Positions 25,689 to 36,703 of a stretch of 64,000 nt of DNA are shown piece after piece (position 1 is the stretch's first letter; each line of letters opens with the position of its first letter). The notes beneath the pieces were generated by a model. That model was given only the letters and a program-made list of their open reading frames with translations. It was not told where the DNA came from and searched no databases. Origin of the DNA: Planctomycetota bacterium (lineage in GTDB: Bacteria; Planctomycetota; B15-G4); contig JACKHP010000002.1 of the NCBI GenBank assembly GCA_020638905.1, positions 248,001 to 312,000 on the forward strand, given 5' to 3'. A program made the position numbers and the translations under genes.

Positions 25689-27313
25689 CGTCCGTCCTCC
25701 TCGTGGGTTGCGGTCTCGGGATGTGCGCCGGACGCATCGCGTGCGGCGGCCAGCGCGCGCACGTCGTCGCGCAGCTCGGCGAGCTGCAGCGCGTCGGCCG
25801 GCTCGTACGTGCCGCGCACGCGACCCTCGCCGTCGACGAGCGCGAAGCGTCCGCTGTGGAAGAGCTGCGGCAGGCCCTCGACCTCGGGCGCCTCGCCCCC
25901 CACCGGCAGGCGGAAGCCGTCGCGCGCCAGGGCCGCGATGGCCTCGGGATCGCCGGTGAGCAGGCGCCACGCGTCGTCGTCGGCCAGCGCGCCGCCCTGC
26001 CGGGCGCGGTACGCGGCGAGCGTCGCGGCGTCGTCGTGCGCGGCGTCGACGGTGATCGAGAGCAGGCGTGCGGGCAGTCCCTCGCCCGCGAGTGCGGCGT
26101 AGGACTTCGCCATGTCGACGCACTGGCCGGCGCAGCGCGTGTAGATGAAGTCGACCAGCCACACGTCGCCCAGCATGTCGCCGCGCGTGAAGGGACGTCC
26201 GTCGTCGGCGGTCAGCGCGAACTCGGGCAGCTCGCCGTACGACGGCAGCCCGCTGCCGTCGGCGGGCTGCGGCAGGACGTGGTGCACCGCGTCCGCGAGC
26301 GGCGCCGCGCGTCGGGACGGCGTGGCGCACGCGGCACACGCCGCGTCGGTGTCGGCGTGCAGCGCGCCGGACGTCGTCGCGCCGTCCGCGCAGTGCTCGC
26401 ACGCGACGCCCTCGTCGACGTCCGCGACGGCCGCCGCGGCGGGACGGCAGGCCACGTCGACGACGAGTGACGCCAGCACCAGCGGCAGGTAGAGCACCGA
26501 CGCCACCACCACGCGTCGCGCGCCGCGCCGGTCGGGTTGCCGGAAGAATCCCAGCGCGGAGACGAGGAACAGCAGCCCGAGGACGAGCGCCACGAAGCCG
26601 TACAGCGCGCGCGCCTGTCCCGCCAGCACGGGCAGCGCCGAGACGAGCACCACCGACATGACCTGCATCGGCATCGTCCAGCGCAGCATGCGGTCTTCGG
26701 GGTCGTCGCCGGACAGCATGCGCAGGCCGCCCCTGCTGTACTCGTCGCGGTACATCGACGCGATGGCGAAGAAGTGCGGGAGCTGCCAGAGGAAGATCAG
26801 GCCGAAGGCCGTCCAGGCCAGCAGTCCGGGGCCGGCGAGGGGCGCCGCGGCGGCCGCGCCCACCACGAGCGGCAGCGCCCCGGGGATCGCCCCGACCCAC
26901 GTGTTCGTGGACGTGCGCCGCTTGAGCGGCGTGTAGATCGCGAGGTACGTGAGCGACGCGCAGGCCAGCAGCAGCGCGGCCATCCAGCCGGCGCCGGCGA
27001 TCGCGACGGCCAGGCCCGCGACCAGCGCGGTCAGTCCGAAGCCGACGACCTGGGCCGACGTGAGCGCGCCGGTCACCAGCGGACGGTTCTTCGTGCGCTC
27101 CATGCGCGCGTCGGTGTCGCGCTCGAGCCAGTGGTTGAGCGCGGTGCCGGCGGCCGAGACGAGCAGCGTGCCGAGCAGCGCCCAGGGCAGCGCGCTCCAG
27201 TCGGCGGGACGCTCGAGCGCGTAGCCCGCCGCGCACGTGACGAGCACGAGCAGCGCGATGCGCGGACGCAGCAGCGCGGCCAGTCCCTCGCGGTCGAGCG
27301 GCGCGGCGGCCAC
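25685..27313 (-). CDS. ctaB: Protoheme IX farnesyltransferase fused to a SCO1/SenC domain
   Basis: The first 300 residues are a UbiA-family prenyltransferase that makes heme O from heme B. It has the signature NHWLERDTDARMERTKNRP (residues 60-78), the second motif YTPLKRRTSTNTW, and about eight membrane helices. After a Cys-rich linker (CEHCADG, CAACATP) the same frame continues into a complete SCO domain with the CxxxC motif CAGQC (C394, C398) and LFHSGRFAL. The total of 542 residues is nearly twice the normal length for CtaB. GTG at 27313 is chosen because it directly follows the ctaA stop; ATG at 27373 would overlap ctaA by 59 bases. This fusion ties heme O synthesis to copper delivery for the same oxidase. 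Confidence 0.88.
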   Translation of the reverse strand: MAAAPLDREGLAALLRPRIALLVLVTCAAGYALERPADWSALPWALLGTLLVSAAGTALNHWLERDTDARMERTKNRPLVTGALTSAQVVGFGLTALVAGLAVAIAGAGWMAALLLACASLTYLAIYTPLKRRTSTNTWVGAIPGALPLVVGAAAAAPLAGPGLLAWTAFGLIFLWQLPHFFAIASMYRDEYSRGGLRMLSGDDPEDRMLRWTMPMQVMSVVLVSALPVLAGQARALYGFVALVLGLLFLVSALGFFRQPDRRGARRVVVASVLYLPLVLASLVVDVACRPAAAAVADVDEGVACEHCADGATTSGALHADTDAACAACATPSRRAAPLADAVHHVLPQPADGSGLPSYGELPEFALTADDGRPFTRGDMLGDVWLVDFIYTRCAGQCVDMAKSYAALAGEGLPARLLSITVDAAHDDAATLAAYRARQGGALADDDAWRLLTGDPEAIAALARDGFRLPVGGEAPEVEGLPQLFHSGRFALVDGEGRVRGTYEPADALQLAELRDDVRALAAARDASGAHPETATHEEDGR

Positions 27314-27314
27314 G

Positions 27315-28277
27315 TCAGGCCGCCTCGCCCCACGGCGCGGGCGCCGGCTCGGGAACGCCCGGCCGTTCGTCACGCGGGACGCGCGCGCAGCGCAGCGAGA
27401 ACAGGAACGCGGTGGCGAGCAGGGCGGCGCCGTTGGCCACGTGCAGCGACGTCACGATCGGCTGCTTGCCCGTCCACACGACGGACGCGCCGAGCACGCC
27501 CTGGACGAACACGAGCCCCGCCAGCCACGACGCGTGGTCGAGCAGGTGCGGCAGCCGGCGCGGCACGATCAGCGCCGCGCGCCACACGAGCGCGAAGACG
27601 ACGATCGCGAACGTGCGGTGCGCCATGTGGATCCACACCAGCCGGTCGACGTGCTCGGGAAGCAACGACCCGTCGGCCGACACGGGGAAGAACGGGACGG
27701 CCAGGCCGGCCTCGTTGTGTCGCATCCACGCGCCGAGCAGGAGCTGCACGAAGATCGCGGCGACCGCGACGAGCGCGGCCCGCAAGGCGCGGGTTCGCCC
27801 GGCGCGCAGCTCCGCGAAGCGCGCCGGCGCGTCGGCGAACTCGCGCGAGCAGGCGTACGCCAGCGCGGTCACCGTGCACAGGAAGACCTGCGCCAGCGTG
27901 CCGTGCGAGGCCGAGAGCCACGGCGGCAGCTTGTAGCGCACCGTGAGACCGCCCAGCAGGCCCTGCAGGCAGACGACGCCGACGGCCGTCCACGCGAGCC
28001 GACGCACCCACGCCCGGGACTCGGTGCGTTGCGTCCACACGGCGAGCAGCACCGTGAGGAGGCCGATCGTGGCCGCGATCGTGCGGTGTCCGTGCTCGTA
28101 GAACACGCCGCCGACCATGTTCGGCCAGAGCTTGCCGTACGAGAGCGGCCAGTCGGGGACGGACAGTCCCGCCTCGCGGCTCTTGACCTCGGCGCCCGCG
28201 AACACGAGCAGCACCGTGAGCGCGGCGAGGGCCACGCCCGATCGACGTCGCGCGACGGACGGCGTGCTGCTCCTCAT
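27315..28277 (-). CDS. ctaA: Heme A synthase, COX15/CtaA family
   Basis: It oxidises the C8 methyl of heme O to give heme A for cytochrome c oxidase. The 320-residue membrane protein has about eight helices in two related halves and the heme-ligand motifs EHGHRTIAA, SASHGTLAQ, HMAHRTFAI and SLHVANGAA. The conserved opening REAGLSVPDWPLSYGKLWP is typical. The next gene encodes the enzyme of the preceding step (CtaB), and the operon continues with SCO and DUF420, so all five genes serve oxidase maturation. Oxidase subunit genes are not in the window. Confidence 0.9.
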   Translation of the reverse strand: MRSSTPSVARRRSGVALAALTVLLVFAGAEVKSREAGLSVPDWPLSYGKLWPNMVGGVFYEHGHRTIAATIGLLTVLLAVWTQRTESRAWVRRLAWTAVGVVCLQGLLGGLTVRYKLPPWLSASHGTLAQVFLCTVTALAYACSREFADAPARFAELRAGRTRALRAALVAVAAIFVQLLLGAWMRHNEAGLAVPFFPVSADGSLLPEHVDRLVWIHMAHRTFAIVVFALVWRAALIVPRRLPHLLDHASWLAGLVFVQGVLGASVVWTGKQPIVTSLHVANGAALLATAFLFSLRCARVPRDERPGVPEPAPAPWGEAA

Positions 28278-28338
28278 GCGGGCTTGCGCCAGCGCGCGAC
28301 GCGCATCGCGAGGGACGCGCGTCGCACGCCGCGACGGC

Positions 28339-29130
28339 TCACTTGCGCTCGAACGTGTGCTCGAGCTTGCCGTTGCCGCCCTCGACCTTCACCTTCTCGG
28401 TCGCCTCGCCGAGCACGCGGTGCCAGATCTTGACGGTGTACTCGCCGTCGGGCAGGCCCTCGGTCGAGAACGAGAAGCTGCCGTCGGCAGCGGTGGACGC
28501 GAAGAACGGGTGCTCCATCGAGAAGGCGTAGGTCATCATCCAGGGGTGCACGTCGCACTTGATCTGGATGGCCTCCTCGGCCTTCTTGAACTCCTTCTCG
28601 ACCGACCCGCCCTTCGTCGGCATGGCGGTGTTGAACTCCTTGTTCGTGCGCGGCACCGCGTGGATGTTGTGCAGCGTGGCGTCGCTGTTGACGATCTTCA
28701 GCGTCTGCTTCTTCATGATGCCGAAGACCTGCGGGTGGTACGTGCAGCCCTCCTGGTCGAGCTCGACGGGCTCGTCGGGCGTCGCGTACTTGGCGTCGGG
28801 CGCGTCGGTCAGGAACACGAAGCAGTCGGCCAGACCGCCCTTGTCGTCGACGTCGATGTGCGTCCGGTGCAGCCCGTCGGGATGCAGGCCGGCGCAGACC
28901 GGGTCGGCGTTCAGGTCGACCGCGTCCTCCTTCGGACGCTCGCCCTTGAAGTGCACGACGCCCGCGACGCGACCGGCGGCCACGGGCGCGGCCTCCTTGG
29001 CGGGGACCGTGGACGTCGCCGGCTGGGCGGCGGGCGCGACGGGGGCGGCCGTGGGCTCGTCGGCGGCCAGGCTCATTCCGCCGATCACGACGGCGGCGAG
29101 GAAGGTGGACACGGTGGTCTTGCGGAGCAT
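28339..29130 (-). CDS. Periplasmic cupredoxin-like protein
   Basis: This 263-residue protein has a signal peptide (MLRKTTVSTFLAAVVIGGM...LAA), an Ala/Pro linker and a cupredoxin-like domain. Type 1 copper ligands are suggested by the His pair in ATLHNIHAV and the C..H...M set in KCDVHPWMMTYAF. The end resembles a small carboxypeptidase-regulatory domain (GSFSFSTEGLPDGEYTVKIW). It heads the heme A/SCO operon, so a role as electron donor or copper carrier for the oxidase is likely but inferred. ATG at 29130 starts the signal peptide; the longer upstream frame lacks support. Confidence 0.75.
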   Translation of the reverse strand: MLRKTTVSTFLAAVVIGGMSLAADEPTAAPVAPAAQPATSTVPAKEAAPVAAGRVAGVVHFKGERPKEDAVDLNADPVCAGLHPDGLHRTHIDVDDKGGLADCFVFLTDAPDAKYATPDEPVELDQEGCTYHPQVFGIMKKQTLKIVNSDATLHNIHAVPRTNKEFNTAMPTKGGSVEKEFKKAEEAIQIKCDVHPWMMTYAFSMEHPFFASTAADGSFSFSTEGLPDGEYTVKIWHRVLGEATEKVKVEGGNGKLEHTFERK

Positions 29131-29402
29131 GGGAGACCTCGCGGAGGACGGAAGGAGGGCCGCGCGACTTCGCGCGGAGCCTGTCTCCGGGTGCACACTT
29201 TTCGTCCCGGGGACGGTTGCGTCGGGTAGCCTACGAAAACCTGCGGACCGAGGGGAAGGGCATGACGGTCCGGTGAGGGGCCGGGCGCCGGGGGCCACCA
29301 GGCGCGGGCGGCCAATCCGCCCAGGATCCCGACCTCCAGGTGACGTGCGGCTCCGTCCGACGGATGATGCAGCCGCTCCTGGCCGCTCGAAGGAGGTCGC
29401 CC

Positions 29403-32400
29403 ATGCGCCGCCCGTCCGCCCCGACCGCCCTGCTCGTCCTGCTCGCGCTGTTCGCCTGCGTCTCCGACGCCGACGGACCGCGCTCGAGCCTCGGCCCGGC
29501 CCCCGGCGGCACGTCCTCCCCGTCGGCGCCCACCTCGGTCCCTGGGGGCTCTCCCGCCGACGGCCAGGGCGCCTCGGCCAATCCGGCCCCGCCCCCCAGC
29601 GCCGACCTGGCGGCGCTGCACGTCGAGCACGGCGCGCTCGCGTGGGGCGCCGCCCCCGCGACCTCCGGGGGCAGGCGGCGCGCGCTGCTCGTGGGCGCCG
29701 ACCGCTACCGCGACGAACCGCTGCTCGACCTGGGCAAGGTCTCTCCGCTGCTCTCCGACCTGCGGGACACGCTGCTCGACGAGCGCCTGGGCTTCGACCG
29801 CGTCTCGCTCGTGACCGGCGACCGCGTGCATCCCGACATCGTGCAGGACGAGATCGCGTCGCTGACCGCCGACCTGTCCGGTCCCGACAACCACCTGCTC
29901 GTACTGTGGGTAGGCCACGGCTTCAACGACGGCAGCGGACGCGAGACGCTGCTCACCTACCGCAGCCGCGCCGAGACGACGTCGAGCGACCCGTCGGCGC
30001 TGCCCTACGACCAGCTCGTGGGCTGGATCGCCCAGGCGCGCACGCGCGTCGACGACGCGGGCGGCGAGCTCACCACGTCGATGCTGCTCGACGCCTGTCG
30101 CCAGGACAGCCTCGGTTCGCCGGGACGCATCCGCGACCACGTGCCGGTGCTCGACGTCGAGGCCTTCTCGGCGCCGCTCGGCAGTCCGGCGCCCGGCGGA
30201 GCCACCACCGAGCCGCTCTGGACGCGCGCCCTGCAGCGCGCGCTGGCCGGCGCGCGCTCCGCCAAGGTCAGCCTGCTGCGCGCGCTCGAGAACGCGCGCG
30301 CCGAGGTCCTGCGGCAGTCCGGCGGACGGGTCGAGCCCGAGATCCCCACCGGCGCGCACGACGTGACGCTCGTCGACCACGACGACATCGCGCTCACCGT
30401 GCGCGTCGTCGATCGCTTCACCCAGGCCGAGATCGCGGGCGCGCAGGTGCGCCTCAACGCGCTCGAGCGCACGGCGCCGGCCACCTTCACCGGGCTCGCG
30501 CGCAGCCCCGAGGGCTACGCGCTCATGGTGCGCGCCGACGGCTACTTCTGGCGCGCCGAGACGATCCCGCTCGACCGCGCCCAGGCCGGCGGGACGCTCA
30601 CCGTGCCGCTGGCGCCCGAGTTCGTGGCGCTCTCGGGTTCGGTGCGGCTCGAGGGCACGGGCGTGGCGCGCGTGGCGGTCACCGGCGGATTCCCCGGGCT
30701 GCGCGACGGTTGGCACGTCACGTCGACCGTCGTCGACGGCTCCGGCGCGTTCCTCCTCAAGGTGCCCGCGGTCACCGGCGAACGCGCCCTCGTGATCGAC
30801 GTGAACGGAGAGGAGGCCCGGCGACGCACGTTCGACATGTCCACCATGCCCTCGTCGGTGGTCGACGTCGACGGGACGCGCGTGCGCGTGCTCGAGTTCG
30901 GCGCCAGCGTCGTCTCGGCGCGCGGCGCGGTCGAGGTCGGCGGCGGGACCCAGGCCGTCGTCGTGGGCGACCTGATCGACGTACGCTTCGACTTCGACTC
31001 GCTGGGCTCGTCCGACTTCACCGACCGCAACGGCTTCTCGTTCTACGGCACGGTGCACGTGTTCAGCGACCAGGGCGCGTACGGCAAGGCACGCCGCGAC
31101 CTCGACACGCTGCTCGCGCAGGGACGCGTCGTGCCCGACGCCCGGGCACGCGCCGAGGAGCTGCGCCACGAGCTGCGCGTGGCCGACGCCATGAGCACGG
31201 CCTCCGACCTCCAGGAGACGGGCCGGCTCGACGAGGCCATCGAACAGCTCGACGTCCCCGGGCTGGTCGAGGACGGCCGCGTGCGCAGCGTGCTCGTCTC
31301 GTGGCTGCTGGCCAGCGCGCGCGGGCACCACGCCGAGCGGCGCTACGGCGACGCCGCGGCGCGCCTCGAGCGCGCGCGCGAACTCGATCCCGCGCAACCC
31401 GGTCTCGACGACCAGCTCGCGCGCGTCCACGACGAGTGGATCGGGCACTTCTACGAGCAGGCGCTGGGCGACGGCTCGTGGGACAACGTCTCGGCGCTCG
31501 TGACGGTGCTGGCCGGCAAGGGCGTCCCCGGCGTGCAGTCGTGGCGCGAACGCATCGAACGCGAAGACATCACGCCCGCCTGCCGGCGCGCGTACACCGC
31601 CGCGCTCGAACAGCTCGGCGCGGGCGCCCTCGAGGACGCGCTCGCGTCGTTCGAGACGGCGCTGGCGTCCGGCTGCAACGAGCAGTACCGCTCGCAGATC
31701 ACCCCGCAGCTCGCCGCGCTGCGCAACCAGCTCTTCGACCGGCACGTGAAGGCCGGCGCCGAGCGCGAGGCGGCCGGCGCGCTCTCCGACGCGTTGGCCG
31801 AGTACGTCGCGGCCCACGCCCTCGACCGCGTGGTGACCGACCGCATCGCCAGCCTGCTCGCGGCGCCCGAGCTCCCGCACGACACCACGATCGACGAGCT
31901 GGCCGGCCGCTTCCGGGCCCAGGAGGACGACTGGGAGGGGCGTCGCACCGAGCGCCTGCTGGCCCTGGGCGACCTGCGCGACTACGCGCGTCTCGACGCG
32001 ACGGGTGTGGACGCCGTGCGGCGCGCGGCCGAACAGCGCTGGCCCGACGTCTTCGCGCACCTGGCGTTCCTGCGCGTCGAGCGCTTCGCGTGCGGGAGCA
32101 ACGCCTTCGCCGTGGCGATCTACCGCCACCCCCCGACGGGGCTCGAGTTCGTGCTGCTGCCCGGCGGGACGTTCCTCCGCGGCAGCGGACCCGACGAGCC
32201 GGCGCGCCGCGACCACGAGAGCTCGCCCACGTCCACCACCGTCACGCCGTTCCTGGCGGCACGCACCGAGGTCACCCGTGCGCAGTGGCGCGCCGTCATG
32301 GGCGACGACCCGTCGTGGTTCTCCGAGGCGCCGCTCGACGCTCCCGTCGAGTCGATCACGCCGACCCGGGCGCGTGAGTTCTGCGCGCGCTCCGGCTTCG

Positions 32401-33983
32401 AGCTGCCGACCGAGTTCCGCTGGGAGTTCGCCTGCCGCGCGGGCAGCACGACGCCGCTGCCGAGCGGACCGATCACGGTGCGCGGCGACAACGACTCGCC
32501 CGAGGTCGATGCGCTGGCCTGGTTCGGCGGCAACAGCGGCGTCGACTACCCGGGCGGCTCCGACAGCTCGTCGTGGGTCGCGCAGATCCACCCGCACGCC
32601 TTCGCCGGGACGCACGCCGTGGCCGGCAAGGCGCCCAACGCGTTCGGACTGTACGACGTGCTCGGCAACGTCTGGGAGCTGTGCTCGAACACCTGGGAGG
32701 GTGACATCGGCGTGTCGCGCGGCGGGTCGTGGTCTTCGATCGCCGGCGACTGTCGCGCAGCCAGCCGCAACGCCGTGCAGCCCGACGAGGCCGCGCGCAC
32801 GGTGGGCTTCCGTCCCGTGATCGAGCTGCCGGGCGAGATCGACACGGCCGCGGCACGCACGCGCCTGATCCAGAACCTGCTCGAGCTCGACGAGAGCGAC
32901 TCCGACGACGTGAGCGGCGACGGCAAGGGAGTGTACGAGTCACTCGAGCTCGACGACGGCTCCGGCAAGGGAGCGGAAGGCGACGGCGGCAAGTCCGGCG
33001 GCCTGCTCTCGGGCAAGATCGACGCCGACGTCTGGCGCTGGATGGCCGACCAGAACGGACTCTTCGACCGCGCGCGCTACGCCGAGCTCGACCTCGAAGG
33101 CGTCGAGCGCGTCCGGCGACTGGCCGAGCGTCGCTGGCCCGCGGCGTTCACCGACCTCGAGCTCTCGGAGGTGCGCTGGGAGTCCGGCGGCGACGCGTCG
33201 CACTTCGTCGCGGTCTACACGCAGCCGTCCAGCGGACTCGAGTTCGTGCTCGTCCCCGGCGGGACGTACGAGATGGGCTCGCAGCCCGGCTCGCCGGGTC
33301 ACTCGTCCGACGAGGGTCCGGCGCACGAGGTCACGATCGCACCGATGCTCGTGGCGCGCACAGAGGTCACCCAGGGCCAGTGGACGCGTGCGATGGGTTC
33401 GAACCCGTCGTACTTCGGCGGCCTGGGCGACGACCGTCCCGTCGAGCACGTCTCGTGGGACGACGCACACGGATTCTGCGATCGATTCGACCTGTCGCTC
33501 CCCACCGAGGCCGAGTGGGAGTACCTCTGCCGCGCCGGCACGACGACGCCCACACCGTGGGGAGGGATCACCCAGCTCGGCGACCGCGACTCCGACGCGC
33601 TCGACCCGGTCGCCGTCTACGGCGGCAACAGCGGCGTCGACGATCCGGGCGGACTCGACAGCAGCGGCTGGACGGGCGTGGCCCACCCCAGCGCGCGGGC
33701 CGCCACGCATCCGGTCGCCTCGAAACAGGCCAATGCGTTCGGTCTCTACGACGTGCTCGGCAACGTCTACGAGTGGTGCGAGGACGTCTACCGCGGCGAC
33801 TACAGCGACGCACCGGGCGATGGCGGTCCGGTGCTCGGCGACGACCCGGACAAGGTCGTGCGCGGCGGCGACTTCAGCTCGACCGTCTCGAACTGCCGCT
33901 CGACCGCACGGGGCCGCATCGAGAAGGACACGCAGACCTGCTACGTCGGGTTCCGTCCGGTGCGGCGGCTCGGCACACGCTGA
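29403..33983 (+). CDS. Lipoprotein with caspase-like domain and two FGE/SUMF1-like domains
   Basis: This 1526-residue protein starts at an ATG with a perfect AAGGAGG six bases upstream and has a lipobox (LLALFAC). Residues of about 90-330 form a caspase-like (peptidase C14) domain with the catalytic dyad His172 in VLWVGHGF and Cys232 in LLDACRQ. Then come a carboxypeptidase-regulatory-like region and a TPR-like helical region (about 550-880). The C-terminal part holds two formylglycine-generating-enzyme-like domains (about 915-1142 and 1278-1526), each preceded by the same helical element (VRRLAERRWP type), so the unit was duplicated. Each FGE domain has RGGSW/RGGDF and one Cys (GDCRAASR, SNCRSTAR); the paired cysteines of true FGE are absent, so binding rather than FGE catalysis is likely. 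Confidence 0.82.
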   Translation: MRRPSAPTALLVLLALFACVSDADGPRSSLGPAPGGTSSPSAPTSVPGGSPADGQGASANPAPPPSADLAALHVEHGALAWGAAPATSGGRRRALLVGADRYRDEPLLDLGKVSPLLSDLRDTLLDERLGFDRVSLVTGDRVHPDIVQDEIASLTADLSGPDNHLLVLWVGHGFNDGSGRETLLTYRSRAETTSSDPSALPYDQLVGWIAQARTRVDDAGGELTTSMLLDACRQDSLGSPGRIRDHVPVLDVEAFSAPLGSPAPGGATTEPLWTRALQRALAGARSAKVSLLRALENARAEVLRQSGGRVEPEIPTGAHDVTLVDHDDIALTVRVVDRFTQAEIAGAQVRLNALERTAPATFTGLARSPEGYALMVRADGYFWRAETIPLDRAQAGGTLTVPLAPEFVALSGSVRLEGTGVARVAVTGGFPGLRDGWHVTSTVVDGSGAFLLKVPAVTGERALVIDVNGEEARRRTFDMSTMPSSVVDVDGTRVRVLEFGASVVSARGAVEVGGGTQAVVVGDLIDVRFDFDSLGSSDFTDRNGFSFYGTVHVFSDQGAYGKARRDLDTLLAQGRVVPDARARAEELRHELRVADAMSTASDLQETGRLDEAIEQLDVPGLVEDGRVRSVLVSWLLASARGHHAERRYGDAAARLERARELDPAQPGLDDQLARVHDEWIGHFYEQALGDGSWDNVSALVTVLAGKGVPGVQSWRERIEREDITPACRRAYTAALEQLGAGALEDALASFETALASGCNEQYRSQITPQLAALRNQLFDRHVKAGAEREAAGALSDALAEYVAAHALDRVVTDRIASLLAAPELPHDTTIDELAGRFRAQEDDWEGRRTERLLALGDLRDYARLDATGVDAVRRAAEQRWPDVFAHLAFLRVERFACGSNAFAVAIYRHPPTGLEFVLLPGGTFLRGSGPDEPARRDHESSPTSTTVTPFLAARTEVTRAQWRAVMGDDPSWFSEAPLDAPVESITPTRAREFCARSGFELPTEFRWEFACRAGSTTPLPSGPITVRGDNDSPEVDALAWFGGNSGVDYPGGSDSSSWVAQIHPHAFAGTHAVAGKAPNAFGLYDVLGNVWELCSNTWEGDIGVSRGGSWSSIAGDCRAASRNAVQPDEAARTVGFRPVIELPGEIDTAAARTRLIQNLLELDESDSDDVSGDGKGVYESLELDDGSGKGAEGDGGKSGGLLSGKIDADVWRWMADQNGLFDRARYAELDLEGVERVRRLAERRWPAAFTDLELSEVRWESGGDASHFVAVYTQPSSGLEFVLVPGGTYEMGSQPGSPGHSSDEGPAHEVTIAPMLVARTEVTQGQWTRAMGSNPSYFGGLGDDRPVEHVSWDDAHGFCDRFDLSLPTEAEWEYLCRAGTTTPTPWGGITQLGDRDSDALDPVAVYGGNSGVDDPGGLDSSGWTGVAHPSARAATHPVASKQANAFGLYDVLGNVYEWCEDVYRGDYSDAPGDGGPVLGDDPDKVVRGGDFSSTVSNCRSTARGRIEKDTQTCYVGFRPVRRLGTR

Positions 33984-34077
33984 CCGGCTCCGTCGCCGGA
34001 CGAGCGAGGCACGGCACGCTCGCGTCCCGTGGGCGCGGCCGACGCGTACCGAGGCGCCGCGCTCCCCGAGACACGAC

Positions 34078-34111
34078 GAGCCCGGTGCACGCTCGCGCGT
34101 GCACCGGGCTC
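34078..34111. terminator. Hairpin between convergent genes, likely bidirectional terminator
   Basis: Arms of 15 bases (GAGCCCGGTGCACGC at 34078-34092 and its exact inverse at 34097-34111) close a four-base loop. It lies 95 bases after the stop of the caspase/FGE gene and 59 bases after the stop of groEL on the other strand. Neither side has a clear U-tract. Confidence 0.55.
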
Positions 34112-34169
34112 GGATTCCGCGGCGCCGACGCGAGGTCGGCGCCGCGGTCGGACGACTCGCGTCGTCCGG

Positions 34170-35795
<1,626 letters not shown>

Positions 35796-35861
35796 GTGTC
35801 TCTCTTGTCTCGGGTTGGTTCGGGATGGATGTGCGGGTGGCGGGCGAGCGCGCGACGCGCG

Positions 35862-36179
35862 TCAGCCGACCACGGCGAGGATCTCGTCCTCACGCACGAT
35901 CAGGTACTCGTTGCCACCGACCTCGATCTCGGTCCCGGCGTACGACGAGAAGATGATGCGGTCGCCGGCCTTGACCTGCATCTTGCGGCGGGTGCCGTCG
36001 TCGAGCACGCGTCCGTCGCCGACGGCGATCACGGTGCCCTCGCGCGGCTTCTCCTTGGCCGACTCGGGCAGCACGATGCCGCCCGCGGTGACCGACTCGG
36101 CCTCGAGGCGCTGCACGAGCACGTTGTCGCCCATCGGGGTGATGTTGACCTTGGTCGTCTTGGCGGTCTTCGTAGCCAT
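35862..36179 (-). CDS. groES: 10-kDa co-chaperonin GroES
   Basis: This 105-residue lid of the GroEL chamber has ITPMGDNVLVQRLEAE at the start of the core, a mobile loop TAGGIVLPESAKEKP, and KAGDRIIFSSYAGTEI near the end. A short Lys/Thr-rich N-terminal extension precedes the core. It is immediately upstream of groEL and 74 bases downstream of a receiver-domain gene in the same direction, so it may share that gene's promoter. Confidence 0.96.
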   Translation of the reverse strand: MATKTAKTTKVNITPMGDNVLVQRLEAESVTAGGIVLPESAKEKPREGTVIAVGDGRVLDDGTRRKMQVKAGDRIIFSSYAGTEIEVGGNEYLIVREDEILAVVG

Positions 36180-36253
36180 TGCGATGAGACTCTCTTCCGT
36201 CGTGGGTTGGGATGGGTTGGGTCGCGGCGGCGACGCGCACTGCGCATCGCGCC

Positions 36254-36703
36254 TCAGGTGAGTCGCAGGTGTTCCTGGAGCAGGAGGCCGACGGCACGTT
36301 GCAGCCGGTCGGCGGAGATCGGCTTGTCGAGGAACGTGGTGCCGACCGACTCGCACGCCGCGCGCACGGCGCGCTCGGGATTGGCCGACATGAAGATGAT
36401 GGGCAGCGCCCGGCGCGGGGTGTGGCGCGCGGGGCCCGACGGTCCGCCGATGAAGGCGCCGGCCAGGTATCGCTGGACGACCTCGACCCCGGTCATGTCG
36501 GGCATCTCGAAATCGAGGATCGAGAAGTCGACCGGTTCGCACAGGAGCTGGCGCAAGGCCTCGGCCCCGCACCCCGCGGTGAGCACCCGGAACCCGAACG
36601 GCGCCACGAGTTCGACGACCGAACCGCGCACGGCGACGTCGTCGTCGCCGATGAGCACGGTGAGGCGGCGGGTCTGGGGGCGAGTGGACACTGGCCGGGG
36701 CAT
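36254..36703 (-). CDS. Single-domain response regulator (receiver protein)
   Basis: This 149-residue protein consists of one receiver domain: the acidic pair GDDD near residues 19-22, the phospho-acceptor D65 in FSILDFEMPDMTG, the Ser in IFMSANPE and the Lys in FLDKPIS. A 15-residue insertion (GAFIGGPSGPARHTP) lies between beta-3 and beta-4. There is no output domain. It sits just upstream of groES-groEL in the same direction behind a sigma-54-type promoter. The ATG at 36703 lacks a strong ribosome site; a GTG 12 bases further in is an alternative start. Confidence 0.8.
   Translation of the reverse strand: MPRPVSTRPQTRRLTVLIGDDDVAVRGSVVELVAPFGFRVLTAGCGAEALRQLLCEPVDFSILDFEMPDMTGVEVVQRYLAGAFIGGPSGPARHTPRRALPIIFMSANPERAVRAACESVGTTFLDKPISADRLQRAVGLLLQEHLRLT

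Noticed and set aside
36180..36253. CIRCE element before groES
   Set aside because: No TTAGCACTC-N9-GAGTGCTAA-like inverted repeat is present.
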